NCBI GenBank assembly: GCA_034669045.1
Contig: JAXDOD010000163.1
Span: forward strand, 51,577 to 115,576
Length of the DNA stretch: 64,000 nucleotides
Source of the DNA: VAZQ01 sp034669045
GTDB lineage: Bacteria > Pseudomonadota > Alphaproteobacteria > Rhizobiales > Xanthobacteraceae
Direction: 5' to 3'
The notes below the pieces were generated by a model. The model had not been told where the DNA came from. It did no database searches and saw only the letters and a list, made by a program, of their open reading frames with translations. Below, piece by piece: positions 51,256 through 59,339 of the stretch. Position 1 is the stretch's first letter; each line of letters starts with the position of its first letter. The position numbers and the translations under genes were made by a program.

Positions 51256-51360
51256 CTCCCTCCCCCGCTTGCGGGGGAGGGGTGGGGAGAGGGCGGCTTA
51301 TGTAGATCTTCATAACTTCCCCTCTCCCTAACGCTCCCCCGCAAGCGGGGCAGGGGACAC
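51256..51360. repeat. Inverted repeat of CCCTCCCCCGC type upstream of the portal gene
   Basis: CTCCCCCGCTTGCGGGGGAG forms a tight hairpin and is repeated in inverted order near 51331-51355 (CTCCCCCGCAAGCGGGG). Together with 51114-51201 this fills the 451-nt gap 50941-51391, in which no gene was seen. Confidence 0.6.
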
Positions 51361-51391
51361 GCCGCGCGTGCATCGTGCAACAGGATCAGCA

Positions 51392-52579
51392 ATGTTCGAC
51401 CGCCTCAAGAATCTGCTGCGCCCGCCCGAGGCGAAAGCCTCGCGCACCGCGCGCCTGATCGCGCTGGAATCGCCCGGCCGCGCGCGCTGGACGCCGCGCG
51501 ACTATGCGGCGCTGGCGCGCGAGGGCTATGTCGGCAACGCCGTCGTGCATCGCGCGGTCAAGCTCGTGGCGGAGAACGCGGCCGCCTGTACGTTCCTGGT
51601 CTATGAGGGCGCCGCCGAGCGCGACCGCCATCCGCTCGCCGATCTCTTGGCGCGCCCGAACCCGCGCCAGGACGGCGCCGCGATGTTCGAGGCGCTCTAT
51701 GCCTATCTGCTGCTCGCCGGCAACGCTTATGTGGAGGCGGTCAGTCTCGACGGCGCCGACGGTCCGCGCGTGCGCGAGCTTTATGCGCTGCGGCCCGACC
51801 GCATGCGCGTGGTGCCCGGGCCGGACGGCTGGGCGGAATCTTACGACTACACCGCCGGCGGGCGCACCGTGCGCTTCGACCAGGGCGCGCCGCCGGTGCC
51901 GCCGATCCTGCATCTCACCGCGTTCCATCCGCTCGACGATCACTACGGGCTGTCCTCGCTCGAGGCCGCCGCGGTCGCGGTCGACACCCACAACGCGGCG
52001 GCGCACTGGAACAAGGCATTGCTCGACAACGCGGCGCGGCCTTGCGGCGCGCTGGTCTATTCCGGGCCCGAGGGCGGGACGCTTTCCGACGGCCAGTTCG
52101 ACCGCCTCAAGCGCGAGCTGGAGGAGAACTATCAAGGCGCGGTGAATGCGGGGCGTCCGCTGCTGCTCGAGGGCGGCCTGGACTGGAAGGCGATGTCGCT
52201 TTCGCCCAAGGACATGGATTTCATGGAAGCCAAGCACGCCGCCGCGCGCGAGATCGCGCTCGCCTTCGGGGTGCCGCCGATGCTGCTCGGCATCCCGGGC
52301 GATAACACCTATTCGAACTACCAGGAAGCCAACCGCGTGTTCTGGCGGCACACCGTGATTCCTTTTGCGCAGCGCATCGGCTGTGCGCTGGCGCAGTGGC
52401 TGGCGCCGGCGTTCGGCAAGGATGTGACGCTCGCGATCGACACCGATCGCATCGACGCGCTCTCGGGCGACCGCGTTGCGCTGTGGCAGCGCGTCACCAA
52501 GGCGCCGTTCCTCACCCTCAACGAGAAGCGCGAGGCGGTCGGTTACGGACCGCTCGATGGCGGCGATCGGCTGGAGTGA
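51392..52579 (+). CDS. Phage/GTA portal protein (HK97 family)
   Basis: A 395-residue protein from the ATG at 51392 (MFDRLKNLLRPPEAKASR). Family motifs: YVGNAVVHRAVKLVAENAAA, HPLADLLARPNPRQDGAAMF, LAGNAYVEAV, LYALRPDRMRVVPGPDGWAE, HYGLSSLEAAAVAVDTHNAA, KALLDNAARPCGALVY and IALAFGVPPMLLGIPGDNTY. It forms the dodecameric ring at the capsid vertex through which DNA passes. It corresponds to RcGTA gp3. It is separated from the terminase by 2.2 kb of cargo. Confidence 0.93.
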   Translation: MFDRLKNLLRPPEAKASRTARLIALESPGRARWTPRDYAALAREGYVGNAVVHRAVKLVAENAAACTFLVYEGAAERDRHPLADLLARPNPRQDGAAMFEALYAYLLLAGNAYVEAVSLDGADGPRVRELYALRPDRMRVVPGPDGWAESYDYTAGGRTVRFDQGAPPVPPILHLTAFHPLDDHYGLSSLEAAAVAVDTHNAAAHWNKALLDNAARPCGALVYSGPEGGTLSDGQFDRLKRELEENYQGAVNAGRPLLLEGGLDWKAMSLSPKDMDFMEAKHAAAREIALAFGVPPMLLGIPGDNTYSNYQEANRVFWRHTVIPFAQRIGCALAQWLAPAFGKDVTLAIDTDRIDALSGDRVALWQRVTKAPFLTLNEKREAVGYGPLDGGDRLE

Positions 52580-52650
52580 AATCCAGGGTCACAAGCGGCG
52601 ACGAGCGGCTGGCAAGCGGCAGGCGGCGCGAGCGAGCTTGAGCTCCGCGG

Positions 52651-52974
52651 CTAGTCCAACTTGCCGTATTCGCATCCCGGCGCCGCGTAGACGTAGCGCG
52701 CCACGCCGAAATTGTCCTGGCGCAGCATCGGCCGGCAGCGCGCCTCCCATTGCCGCTCGCGCTCGCGCGCCTGCGCGAGCTCCTCGGCGGTGGGCGGTGC
52801 CGGCGGCTGCGGCGTCCAGCGTTGCCACGTCTCGACGCAATTGACCGAATGACGGCCGCCGTAGCAGGTCACCTTGCGGATGCCGTCGGCCTGCGCGGAG
52901 CCTGCGAGCGCGAACGCAAGCGCGAGCAGGGCGGCGAGGCCCGCCAGGGAGATAGTCGTCGGTCGCTTCGACAT
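52651..52974 (-). CDS. Small secreted protein antiparallel in the GTA cluster
   Basis: A 107-residue protein from the ATG at 52974. The signal peptide is cut near GSAQADG. The mature part has cysteines in KVTCYGGRHSVNCVETWQRW, EARCRPML and APGCEYG (four Cys, two possible disulphides), with a Glu/Arg-rich helix in between. Function unknown. Backbone-like G+C; it sits in the gap between portal and the small membrane protein. Confidence 0.65.
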   Translation of the reverse strand: MSKRPTTISLAGLAALLALAFALAGSAQADGIRKVTCYGGRHSVNCVETWQRWTPQPPAPPTAEELAQARERERQWEARCRPMLRQDNFGVARYVYAAPGCEYGKLD

Positions 52975-53146
52975 CGGTCCTCTCCTTAACCACGCCCGTG
53001 CGAGCCCGCGGTGCCGGCGCGCTGCCGGTCGCGGTGCCAAAACGGTGCGTCGCCCGCGGCGGCGCCCGGATCAGGAGACAGATTGCAAGGCCGATGCCAG
53101 GCCGGCTGTCCCGTCCTGAGACGATGCGGCGTCCGAAGGCTCACCC

Positions 53147-53335
53147 ATGCACGATCTCGTCGGCACGTTCGCGGAGCGCGGCGATCTCGCGCACCTCGCG
53201 CTGTTCCTGTGGGCGACCTCGACCTCGGCGCTGCTGGTGTTCGCGCTGCGCGAGCTCGCCGCCACGGTGCGCCGGCTCGACGACTTCGTGCGCGAACTCG
53301 CCCTTTTCAACAAACGCCTGGGAGGCCGGAAATAA
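53147..53335 (+). CDS. GTA small membrane protein (g3.5-like)
   Basis: A 62-residue protein with one hydrophobic helix (LALFLWATSTSALLVFALRE) and an amphipathic C-terminus (LDDFVRELALFNKRLGGRK). Short membrane proteins sit at this point, between portal and protease, in Rhizobiales GTA clusters. Its stop TAA shares a base with the ATG of the next small gene. Confidence 0.65.
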   Translation: MHDLVGTFAERGDLAHLALFLWATSTSALLVFALRELAATVRRLDDFVRELALFNKRLGGRK

Positions 53336-53511
53336 TGGACAGCTTGCACACCGTGCTGCGCTCGATCCGCGGCGAGACAAAATCGCGGCGCGACCATCTC
53401 ACCGTGTTCCGCGAGTTCCTCAACCACCTCGACCGCATCACGCGCAGCCGCGCCCAACGCGAGAAGGCGCCGCGCGGCAAGAGCGACGGCAAGGCTGCAC
53501 GCAAGCGCTAA
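53335..53511 (+). CDS. Small basic protein of the GTA cluster
   Basis: A 58-residue Arg/Lys-rich protein (MDSLHTVLRSIRGETKSRRD, then FREFLNHLDRITRSRAQREK). It overlaps the preceding stop by one base (TAATG), so it is translationally coupled to the membrane protein. No family known. The frame extends back to 53011 but the coupled ATG is the natural start. Confidence 0.55.
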   Translation: MDSLHTVLRSIRGETKSRRDHLTVFREFLNHLDRITRSRAQREKAPRGKSDGKAARKR

Positions 53512-53565
53512 CAGCTCGAACCACGCACTCGGTGTCACCCGCTCCCCTCGAGGGAGAGAGTTTTC

Positions 53566-54384
53566 TTGTCCGCGGCGACAGGCGCGATCCAGCTTGAAAG
53601 AAAAATCATGCTCGCTCCGAACGAAGACCTCGCGCGGCTGTTCCGTCCGCGCACGACCATCGATGCCGACGGCACGGTCGAAGGCTATGCCAGCCTGTTC
53701 GGCGAGGTCGACCAGGCGCGCGACATGGTGATGGCGGGCGCGTTCCGCGAGACGCTGCGGCTGCGCGGCATCCGCCGCGTGCCGATGCTGTTCCAGCACG
53801 ACCCGGCGGAGCCGGTCGGCGTGTGGCTCGAACTGCGCGAGGACCAGCGCGGCTTGTTCGCGCGCGGGCGGCTCATTCCGGAAGTCGCGCGCGGGCGCGA
53901 GCTCTACGCGCTGCTGCGCGCGGGCGCGATCGACGGGCTCTCGATCGGTTTCCGCACCGTGAAGGGGCGCGTCGATCCGAGGAGCCGCATCCGCAAGCTC
54001 GACCAGATCGAGCTCTGGGAGATTTCGGTCGTCACGTTCCCGCTGCTCGCGGGCGCGCGCGTGCAGGCGGTCAAGCGCTTGCCTTACGGCGGCGCGGCGC
54101 CGGCGCAGCCCGATCCATCCGACCGCCTGCTCATGCGCTTTCCGCGCTTCTCCTTCGCGCGCAAGCAGGCGGAACGCGACTGGCAGGCGATCGCGCCGGC
54201 CGCGGTCGCGGCTGCGCCATTGCCGCGCATGCCGAGCACCGCACCGAGCGGCGAGCGGCTCGAAACAGGACACGCCAAACGGCAAGCCCCGCCACGCCGC
54301 GACCGCATCCGCGGCTGGCTCGCGGACTCGAGGATGCGCGCCGCCGCCGAGCGCAAGCGGCTTTTTCAGCAACCCGCGCGGTGA
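53566..54384 (+). CDS. HK97-family prohead protease
   Basis: A 272-residue protein. The U35-type protease core has GTVEGYASLFGEVDQARDMV, the catalytic His in RVPMLFQHDPAEPVGVW, LFARGRLIPEVARGRELYAL and the Ser in IDGLSIGFRTVKG. An Arg/Pro/Ala-rich tail follows. It cleaves the capsid precursor during maturation (RcGTA gp4 position). The TTG at 53566 follows GAGGGAGAGAG; the ATG at 53608 is an alternative start. The next frame begins 6 nt after the stop. Confidence 0.92.
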   Translation: MSAATGAIQLERKIMLAPNEDLARLFRPRTTIDADGTVEGYASLFGEVDQARDMVMAGAFRETLRLRGIRRVPMLFQHDPAEPVGVWLELREDQRGLFARGRLIPEVARGRELYALLRAGAIDGLSIGFRTVKGRVDPRSRIRKLDQIELWEISVVTFPLLAGARVQAVKRLPYGGAAPAQPDPSDRLLMRFPRFSFARKQAERDWQAIAPAAVAAAPLPRMPSTAPSGERLETGHAKRQAPPRRDRIRGWLADSRMRAAAERKRLFQQPAR

Positions 54385-54389
54385 CCGGC

Positions 54390-55211
54390 ATGTCCGACAT
54401 CAATGCCGAATGGCGCGAAAAACGGCGCTGGCGATCGATTAAGCCGATTCGAAATTTGCGTGTCGGGCCGAAGCTTCCGAAAGCACCGATCGAAGAGCTG
54501 CAGCAGGATTTTTCAGCCGACATCGCCGCGGTACGCCGCCGCTTGAGATGCGAGATCGCGACGCTCAAAGCCGAGCTCAAGTTTCGGCGGCTGCTGCGGG
54601 TGTTTCAGAAGTACAACCCCAGCCAGCCGCGCGACGAGATTGGCAGGTGGACGGATGGCGGCGGTGGACGCTCCGCACGCGTGAGGCTTGCGGCATCGGA
54701 CAAACCACGGCTCGGGCCGATGGCGGTGGCCAGGATCGCCGCACAGGTGGCACAGCGGGCAATCGAAGCCTTCAGATCGGAAAATGGTCTGCGAGATCTG
54801 TTTGGAAGTAGGATCGGCACCGTATCGATGATTAACATCGACGGGAAGACCATCTTTGGTTCGAACTCGACGTCCCCGACTTATACCGACCGCGATTTTC
54901 GCGAAGCGGTGGCCTTACGAGATTCTTTGATCGCAAAATATCCCGATGTAATGCAAACGGTTAACATTGGCCAGAAGCCAAACGACTCGGTATTTCATGC
55001 GGAGGCAAATGTATTGATGCGAGCGGCCAGGCAAAGTGGAGGTAGTTTGGCAGGACGTACGCTGGAAGTGTCCAGCGATCGTCCGATGTGTCGAAGCTGC
55101 GATGAGGTTTTGCCCCATATCGGATTGGAACTCGGCAATCCCACTGTGACATTTGTGGGTCCCTCGGGAATTGGTAAAATGATGCGCAATGGCGTTTGGA
55201 TCAAACCATGA
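54390..55211 (+). CDS. Polymorphic toxin with C-terminal cytidine-deaminase-fold domain
   Basis: A 273-residue protein from the ATG at 54390. N-terminal helical adaptor (residues about 35-75), then the linker KYNPSQPRDEIGRWTDGG (74-91), shared with the 59340 protein. The C-terminal domain (about 140-273) carries a deaminase zinc site: His203-Ala-Glu205 in VFHAEANVLMRAAR and Cys234/Cys237 in MCRSCDEVLPHIG, and ends in a VTFVGPS strand. The layout is that of BURPS668_1122/Pput_2613-like toxin deaminases, which act on nucleic acids or nucleotides. The C-terminal half is AT-richer than the N-terminal half. The stop overlaps the immunity gene start by 4 nt. Confidence 0.75.
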   Translation: MSDINAEWREKRRWRSIKPIRNLRVGPKLPKAPIEELQQDFSADIAAVRRRLRCEIATLKAELKFRRLLRVFQKYNPSQPRDEIGRWTDGGGGRSARVRLAASDKPRLGPMAVARIAAQVAQRAIEAFRSENGLRDLFGSRIGTVSMINIDGKTIFGSNSTSPTYTDRDFREAVALRDSLIAKYPDVMQTVNIGQKPNDSVFHAEANVLMRAARQSGGSLAGRTLEVSSDRPMCRSCDEVLPHIGLELGNPTVTFVGPSGIGKMMRNGVWIKP

Positions 55212-55681
55212 AAAAACGCGCATACTTCAACACCTTTTGGGGGCCTGGTTGGCCCGAACTAAAGGAAATCGCGCCCTACTTTTTGTCTCCACCAGGGAAG
55301 CGATGGTTCTCAGAGACTGGAAACGACAGTGCGGGCCTCGACGCACAAGGTGTTGAGGGCACAGAGCATCTCGAAGCTAACAAAGGTCGTATCGATATCC
55401 GTTTGGATTTGTGGGGACATGCCGATCTTGGCGTGCTTCTGATCTGGTCGAAATGGGGAGGCGGGTACAAAGAGACCTATAGTTCGAAAGGCGATTTGAC
55501 TAAGTTGCGCAAATGGGTCCGCAGCACGCACGATACACCGCTGCCGATCGGTTTATTCATCCCTTACGGGAGGGCATGGCAAGCCGTCAAAGAATTCATC
55601 GAAACCGACGGCAGTCTTCCAAAGAACATCGAATGGATCGCCAACCGCGACCTTCCGCCGAATACGTTTCCCGATCCGTAA
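55208..55681 (+). CDS. Imm1-like immunity protein
   Basis: A 157-residue soluble protein that begins at the ATG overlapping the toxin stop (ATGA). RIDIRLDLWGHADLGVLLIW, SKGDLTKLRKWVRSTHDTPL, LPIGLFIPYGRAWQAVKEFI and SLPKNIEWIANRDLPP match my picture of Imm1, an immunity family often paired with deaminase toxins. It presumably binds and blocks the toxin domain encoded just upstream. G+C about 50 %. Confidence 0.7.
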   Translation: MKKRAYFNTFWGPGWPELKEIAPYFLSPPGKRWFSETGNDSAGLDAQGVEGTEHLEANKGRIDIRLDLWGHADLGVLLIWSKWGGGYKETYSSKGDLTKLRKWVRSTHDTPLPIGLFIPYGRAWQAVKEFIETDGSLPKNIEWIANRDLPPNTFPDP

Positions 55682-55700
55682 AGGAGCGCGGCCACTAACA

Positions 55701-55798
55701 GCAAGCGTAGCCCGGATGGAGCGCAGCGAAATCCGGGGATGGGGGCGGGATCGGTTGCGATTCCCGCATTGCGCTTCGCTCCACGCGGGCTACTTGCT
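55701..55798. repeat. REP element, copy C
   Basis: GCAAGCGTAGCCCGGATGGA at one end and TCCACGCGGGCTACTTGC at the other form a long imperfect hairpin of the 49228 family. It lies 20 nt after the Imm1-like gene, closing the toxin block. Confidence 0.7.
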
Positions 55799-55837
55799 TC
55801 GCTGGCCTGAGCAGGCCGGCGGGCGCGTCGGCGCCGG

Positions 55838-56158
55838 CTAATTTGACGACGGGAAGATTCCTTCCGTCGCTATGCATGTCAGCATGGGCCTGGTGTTGGT
55901 GGTCGCGGGAGCGGCCAGAGGGATACGGAACTTGTCTATCCCGTTCCCGCCATAGCTGGTGCCGATCAGGGAAAAGAGCGCGGTGTTCTGGTTGATGACA
56001 AGCTCGCGCCCGTCGGCCGGCAGCGATCCGATGGGACAGAAATTTCCCGGCATGATGAAGATCTGCGAGAGGTACAATTCCTGGGCGGTGGCATCCCGCG
56101 GCGCGCCAAGCACGGCGACAACGGCGAAACCAGCGCACGCGACGACAAGCTTTCTCAT
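55838..56158 (-). CDS. Exported protein with a partial phage tail-collar domain
   Basis: A 106-residue protein from the ATG at 56158 (ribosome site AAAAGGA). The signal peptide is cut near DATAQEL. The mature part reads LYLSQIFIMPGNFCPIGSLP, ADGRELVINQNTALFSLIGT and SYGGNGIDKFRIPL, the first half of the Tail_Collar motif (normally LGEIRLFPFNFAPRGWAxCDGQ... TTYGGDG...FALPDL). Here it is fused to a secretion signal instead of a phage fibre. A use as a secreted or surface protein is likely; function unknown. Confidence 0.75.
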   Translation of the reverse strand: MRKLVVACAGFAVVAVLGAPRDATAQELYLSQIFIMPGNFCPIGSLPADGRELVINQNTALFSLIGTSYGGNGIDKFRIPLAAPATTNTRPMLTCIATEGIFPSSN

Positions 56159-56331
56159 GACCATTCCTTTTCCTGCACGGCCGCCAGGCTGGCGGCGACA
56201 TCTTGGGTGGCTGGGCTGCGCCGATGTGTTGTCCTGCGCAGCCGGATTCGCGACGAGTCGACGGTCAGCGAAGAGCGCGCAGGCGATCACAAGCATCCTC
56301 ACTGCGCGTCCGCTCGTGGCATGGCCGCGAC

Positions 56332-57546
56332 CTACGGCGTCGCGCAGACGAATTCAACCGTGGCCGTGGTATACGTGCTGCCGACCCAGTACGCGGTCGT
56401 CATGGCCGAGGCGGTGACCGGCACGCTGGCGGATACCGAGACCGAATTGCTCAGGAGCAGCGCGCCTGCGGAGATCAGCTTCTCGCCGGAGTCGCAGGCC
56501 ACGGTGCAGAGAGATCCGGACGAGCAGGCGACGCTTCTCATGATGAGGCCGCTCGCGCCCGAGGGACCTTGCGGCCCAACCGGGCCGAGCGCGCCGGTCG
56601 CTCCCGTCGGGCCTGTTGCGCCCGCCGGTCCGGTCGGGCCAAGCGCGCCGGTCGCTCCCGTCGGGCCGGTTGCGCCAACCGGTCCGGTCGGGCCAATCGG
56701 GCCTGTTGCGCCAGCCGATCCGGTTGCTCCCGTGGGGCCGACGGGGCCGGCCGGTCCGTGCGCGCCTTGTTCGGGAATCGTGCCGCCGAGCACGTTGGTT
56801 CCGTTGCCGATGATGGCGTTGTTGCCGTAGGAGATCGCCACGCCGCCCGGCGTGAGGTCGACGCCGACGGTGTTGCCGGCAATCGTCGAGTCTTTCAGGA
56901 ACACGGTCGAGTTCGTTCCGCAATTCAGGCCGGTCGCGCCCGCTTTTTGCACCTCGACCCGGGTGAGCACGGCGTTGACGGTGCCGGTAATCGGAGCCAC
57001 GTTGATCCCGATGCCGTTGGCGCTGCTGGAATCGGACACCAGCGTGTTCGTCATGAACAGCAAGGCGTTGCCGTTGGGCCTGAAGTTCACGCCGACTTGC
57101 GACAGCCCGCGGATCACGCTGTTCTGGATGTTGAGCGACGCCCCGGAATTGAAGGCGATGCCGATCGCCCCGGTGCCGGTGCCTTCGATCAGGAGGCCAC
57201 GCAGGTTTATGACGTCGCTGGAGCCGGCATTGATCGTGATGCCGGTGCCGCCGACGGCGACCCGGATGCCGGCCTCGCCCTGTCCGCTGATGATGCTGAT
57301 CGACTTGTTGATGGTCACCGGGCCGTAGCCCGCCGCCTCGAGAGTGTTGATCTCGCCGCCGGCATCGGTCTTGGCAATGGCACCCGCGAAGGTCCGGCAC
57401 GGGCTGGTACGGCTGCAGGGGTTATCGTCGCTGCCGGTCGCCGACACGAAGGTTCGCGCCGCCTGAGCCTGCGCGGGCGCGGCCTGCAGCAGGCATACCA
57501 GGACCGCCGCGAGCATTGCAGAACACGAACGCACAGGTTGCATCAT
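56332..57546 (-). CDS. Exported beta-helix plus collagen-like repeat protein
   Basis: A 404-residue protein with a signal peptide cut near PAQAQAAR. Residues about 30-260 show right-handed parallel beta-helix character (TFVSATGSDDNPCSRTSPCR, SISIISGQGEAGIRVAVGG, DVINLRGLLIEGTGTGAIG, FLKDSTIAGNTVGVDLTPGG). Residues about 268-340 are collagen-like Gly-Pro/Ala-x triplets (GPAGPVGPTGATGSAGATGP and onward, more than 20 triplets). A C-terminal domain with three cysteines (VACSSGSLCTVACDSGEKL) follows. It is secreted or on the cell surface and perhaps adhesive. The triplet block is a recombination-prone repeat. It is antiparallel to the head genes. Confidence 0.8.
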   Translation of the reverse strand: MMQPVRSCSAMLAAVLVCLLQAAPAQAQAARTFVSATGSDDNPCSRTSPCRTFAGAIAKTDAGGEINTLEAAGYGPVTINKSISIISGQGEAGIRVAVGGTGITINAGSSDVINLRGLLIEGTGTGAIGIAFNSGASLNIQNSVIRGLSQVGVNFRPNGNALLFMTNTLVSDSSSANGIGINVAPITGTVNAVLTRVEVQKAGATGLNCGTNSTVFLKDSTIAGNTVGVDLTPGGVAISYGNNAIIGNGTNVLGGTIPEQGAHGPAGPVGPTGATGSAGATGPIGPTGPVGATGPTGATGALGPTGPAGATGPTGATGALGPVGPQGPSGASGLIMRSVACSSGSLCTVACDSGEKLISAGALLLSNSVSVSASVPVTASAMTTAYWVGSTYTTATVEFVCATP

Positions 57547-57910
57547 TGAACCCTTTCACATGGAACGATGAGGGCGCACGCGCTCATCATCGAAGGAACA
57601 AAAAAAACGCCCCGTGCCCCGTGGCGTCGAAGTGACTCTCGCGCCCGATCGTGGCGTCACCCGCAGCGACGTTAGTGCGGCCACCGGAATGCGCAAGAGA
57701 ATATCCGCGTCCGACAGTCCCGGAGCGGGAATAGCGACGCGCCAACAGCGTTAAGCCATGGCGCAACGTGCCGGTGCGGCGATGCGCCGCTGCCGGCGCT
57801 GTGCCGACGAGCGCAGCGCGCCTCCTTTCAGACCGACCCCGGATGCCAGGCGCCACGACGTGGCGCTCGCCTGCGGGACGCATTCATCCCACTCAGAAGG
57901 AGAGACAGAG
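57547..57910. other. Intergenic region upstream of the major capsid gene
   Basis: A 364-nt divergent gap. An A-tract followed by a GC-rich hairpin-like stretch lies near 57598-57630. The ribosome site AAGGAGAGA precedes the capsid start. No gene was seen. Confidence 0.4.
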
Positions 57911-59155
57911 ATGGAATTCGACAGCAACGACCTGGAGACCAAGGCGGGCATCCCGCACGAGGCCGTGGTGACCCACGGCGAGATGATGCGCGCCTTCGAG
58001 GCGCTCAAGCAGGCCAACGACGAGAACCTCGCCGCGCTCGAGCGCCGCTCCGCCGATCCGCTGCTCGACGAGAAGGTCGAGCGCATCAATGCCGACCTCA
58101 CGCGCCGCATCGACGAGCTCACGCTCAAGAACGCGCGTCCGGTCTTTGCCCGCGAGGGTTGGGCGGCGCAGCTTCCCGGCGCGCGCGAGCACAAGATGGC
58201 CTTCGACGCCTACCTGCGCAACGGCGAGAGCGCCGGCCTGCGCGCGCTGGAACACAAGGCGATGTCGATCGGCTCCAATCCGGACGGCGGCTATACGGTG
58301 CCGATCGAGATCGAGCAGGCGATCGGCGAGCGGCTGACCGCGATCTCGCCGATCCGCCAGATCGCCGGCCAGCGCACCATCAGCGCCAATGTCTACAAGA
58401 AGCCGTTCATGACCTCGGGTCCCGCGGTCGGCTGGGTCGGCGAGACCGCCTCGCGGCCGCAGACCGACACGCCGGTGCTCGACCAGCTCTCGTTCCCGGC
58501 GATGGAGCTCTACGCCATGCCGGCCGCGACCGCGACGCTGCTGGAGGACAGTGCCGTCAACCTCGACCAGTGGCTCGCGTCCGAGGTCGACCAGGCCTTC
58601 GCGGTGCAGGAGGGCACCGCCTTCGTCACCGGCGACGGCTCCAACAAGCCGAAGGGCTTCCTCTCCTACACCACCATCGCCAACGCCTCCTGGGTGTGGG
58701 GCGACATCGGCTACATCGCGAGCGGCGCCGCCGGCGCCTTCCCGGCGAGCAATCCGTCCGACGTGCTGGTCGACCTGATCTACGCGCTCAAGGCCGGCTA
58801 CCGCCAGAACGCGGTGTTCGTGATGAACCGCAAGACGCAGGCGCAGGTGCGCAAGTTCAAGGACGGGCAGGGCAACTATCTGTGGCAGCCGCCGGCAGCC
58901 GCCAATGGCCGCGCGACGCTGATGAGCTTCCCGCTGGTCGAGGCCGAGGACATGCCGGACATCGCCGCGAACGCGCTCTCGGTCGCGTTCGGCGATTTCG
59001 GCCGCGGCTATCTCGTGGTCGACCGCCAGGGCGTCACGGTGCTGCGCGATCCGTTCACGGCGAAGCCTTACGTGCTGTTCTACACGACCAAGCGTGTCGG
59101 CGGCGGCGTGCAGGACTTCGACGCGATCAAGCTCCTGAAGTTCGCGGTGTCGTAA
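57911..59155 (+). CDS. HK97-family major capsid protein
   Basis: A 414-residue protein from the ATG at 57911 (ribosome site AAGGAGAGA). The N-terminal delta/scaffold helix (residues about 1-75) is removed by the prohead protease in this family. HK97 fold: YTVPIEIEQAIGERLTAISP, GPAVGWVGETASRPQTDTPV, LLEDSAVNLDQWLASEVDQA, GDGSNKPKGFLSY, YRQNAVFVMNRKTQAQVRKF and a C-terminal VLFYTTKRVGGGVQDFDAIK. It corresponds to RcGTA gp5. A degenerate copy of bases 58328-58432 lies at 60667-60771. Confidence 0.95.
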   Translation: MEFDSNDLETKAGIPHEAVVTHGEMMRAFEALKQANDENLAALERRSADPLLDEKVERINADLTRRIDELTLKNARPVFAREGWAAQLPGAREHKMAFDAYLRNGESAGLRALEHKAMSIGSNPDGGYTVPIEIEQAIGERLTAISPIRQIAGQRTISANVYKKPFMTSGPAVGWVGETASRPQTDTPVLDQLSFPAMELYAMPAATATLLEDSAVNLDQWLASEVDQAFAVQEGTAFVTGDGSNKPKGFLSYTTIANASWVWGDIGYIASGAAGAFPASNPSDVLVDLIYALKAGYRQNAVFVMNRKTQAQVRKFKDGQGNYLWQPPAAANGRATLMSFPLVEAEDMPDIAANALSVAFGDFGRGYLVVDRQGVTVLRDPFTAKPYVLFYTTKRVGGGVQDFDAIKLLKFAVS

Positions 59156-59339
59156 GCCGCGCGCTCAGCCTTGCGGGGCCGGTGCAGCAGTGCGCTGCTC
59201 CGACCCGCAACCCCACGATCGACTCTGCAGCACTCCCATCACGGCGCAGCGGCTGTGCTGTGCAGTGAAGCTCGTGCAAATCGCGAGCTGATCTGCGCAC
59301 GCGCACGCCACGCCGCCCCGGACGCGAGGCGACAGCCAA

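Noticed and set aside
56203..57549. 448-aa plus-strand frame over the collagen-like gene
   Set aside because: Arg-rich antisense of the Gly-Pro triplets; the minus-strand product has a signal peptide and repeats.
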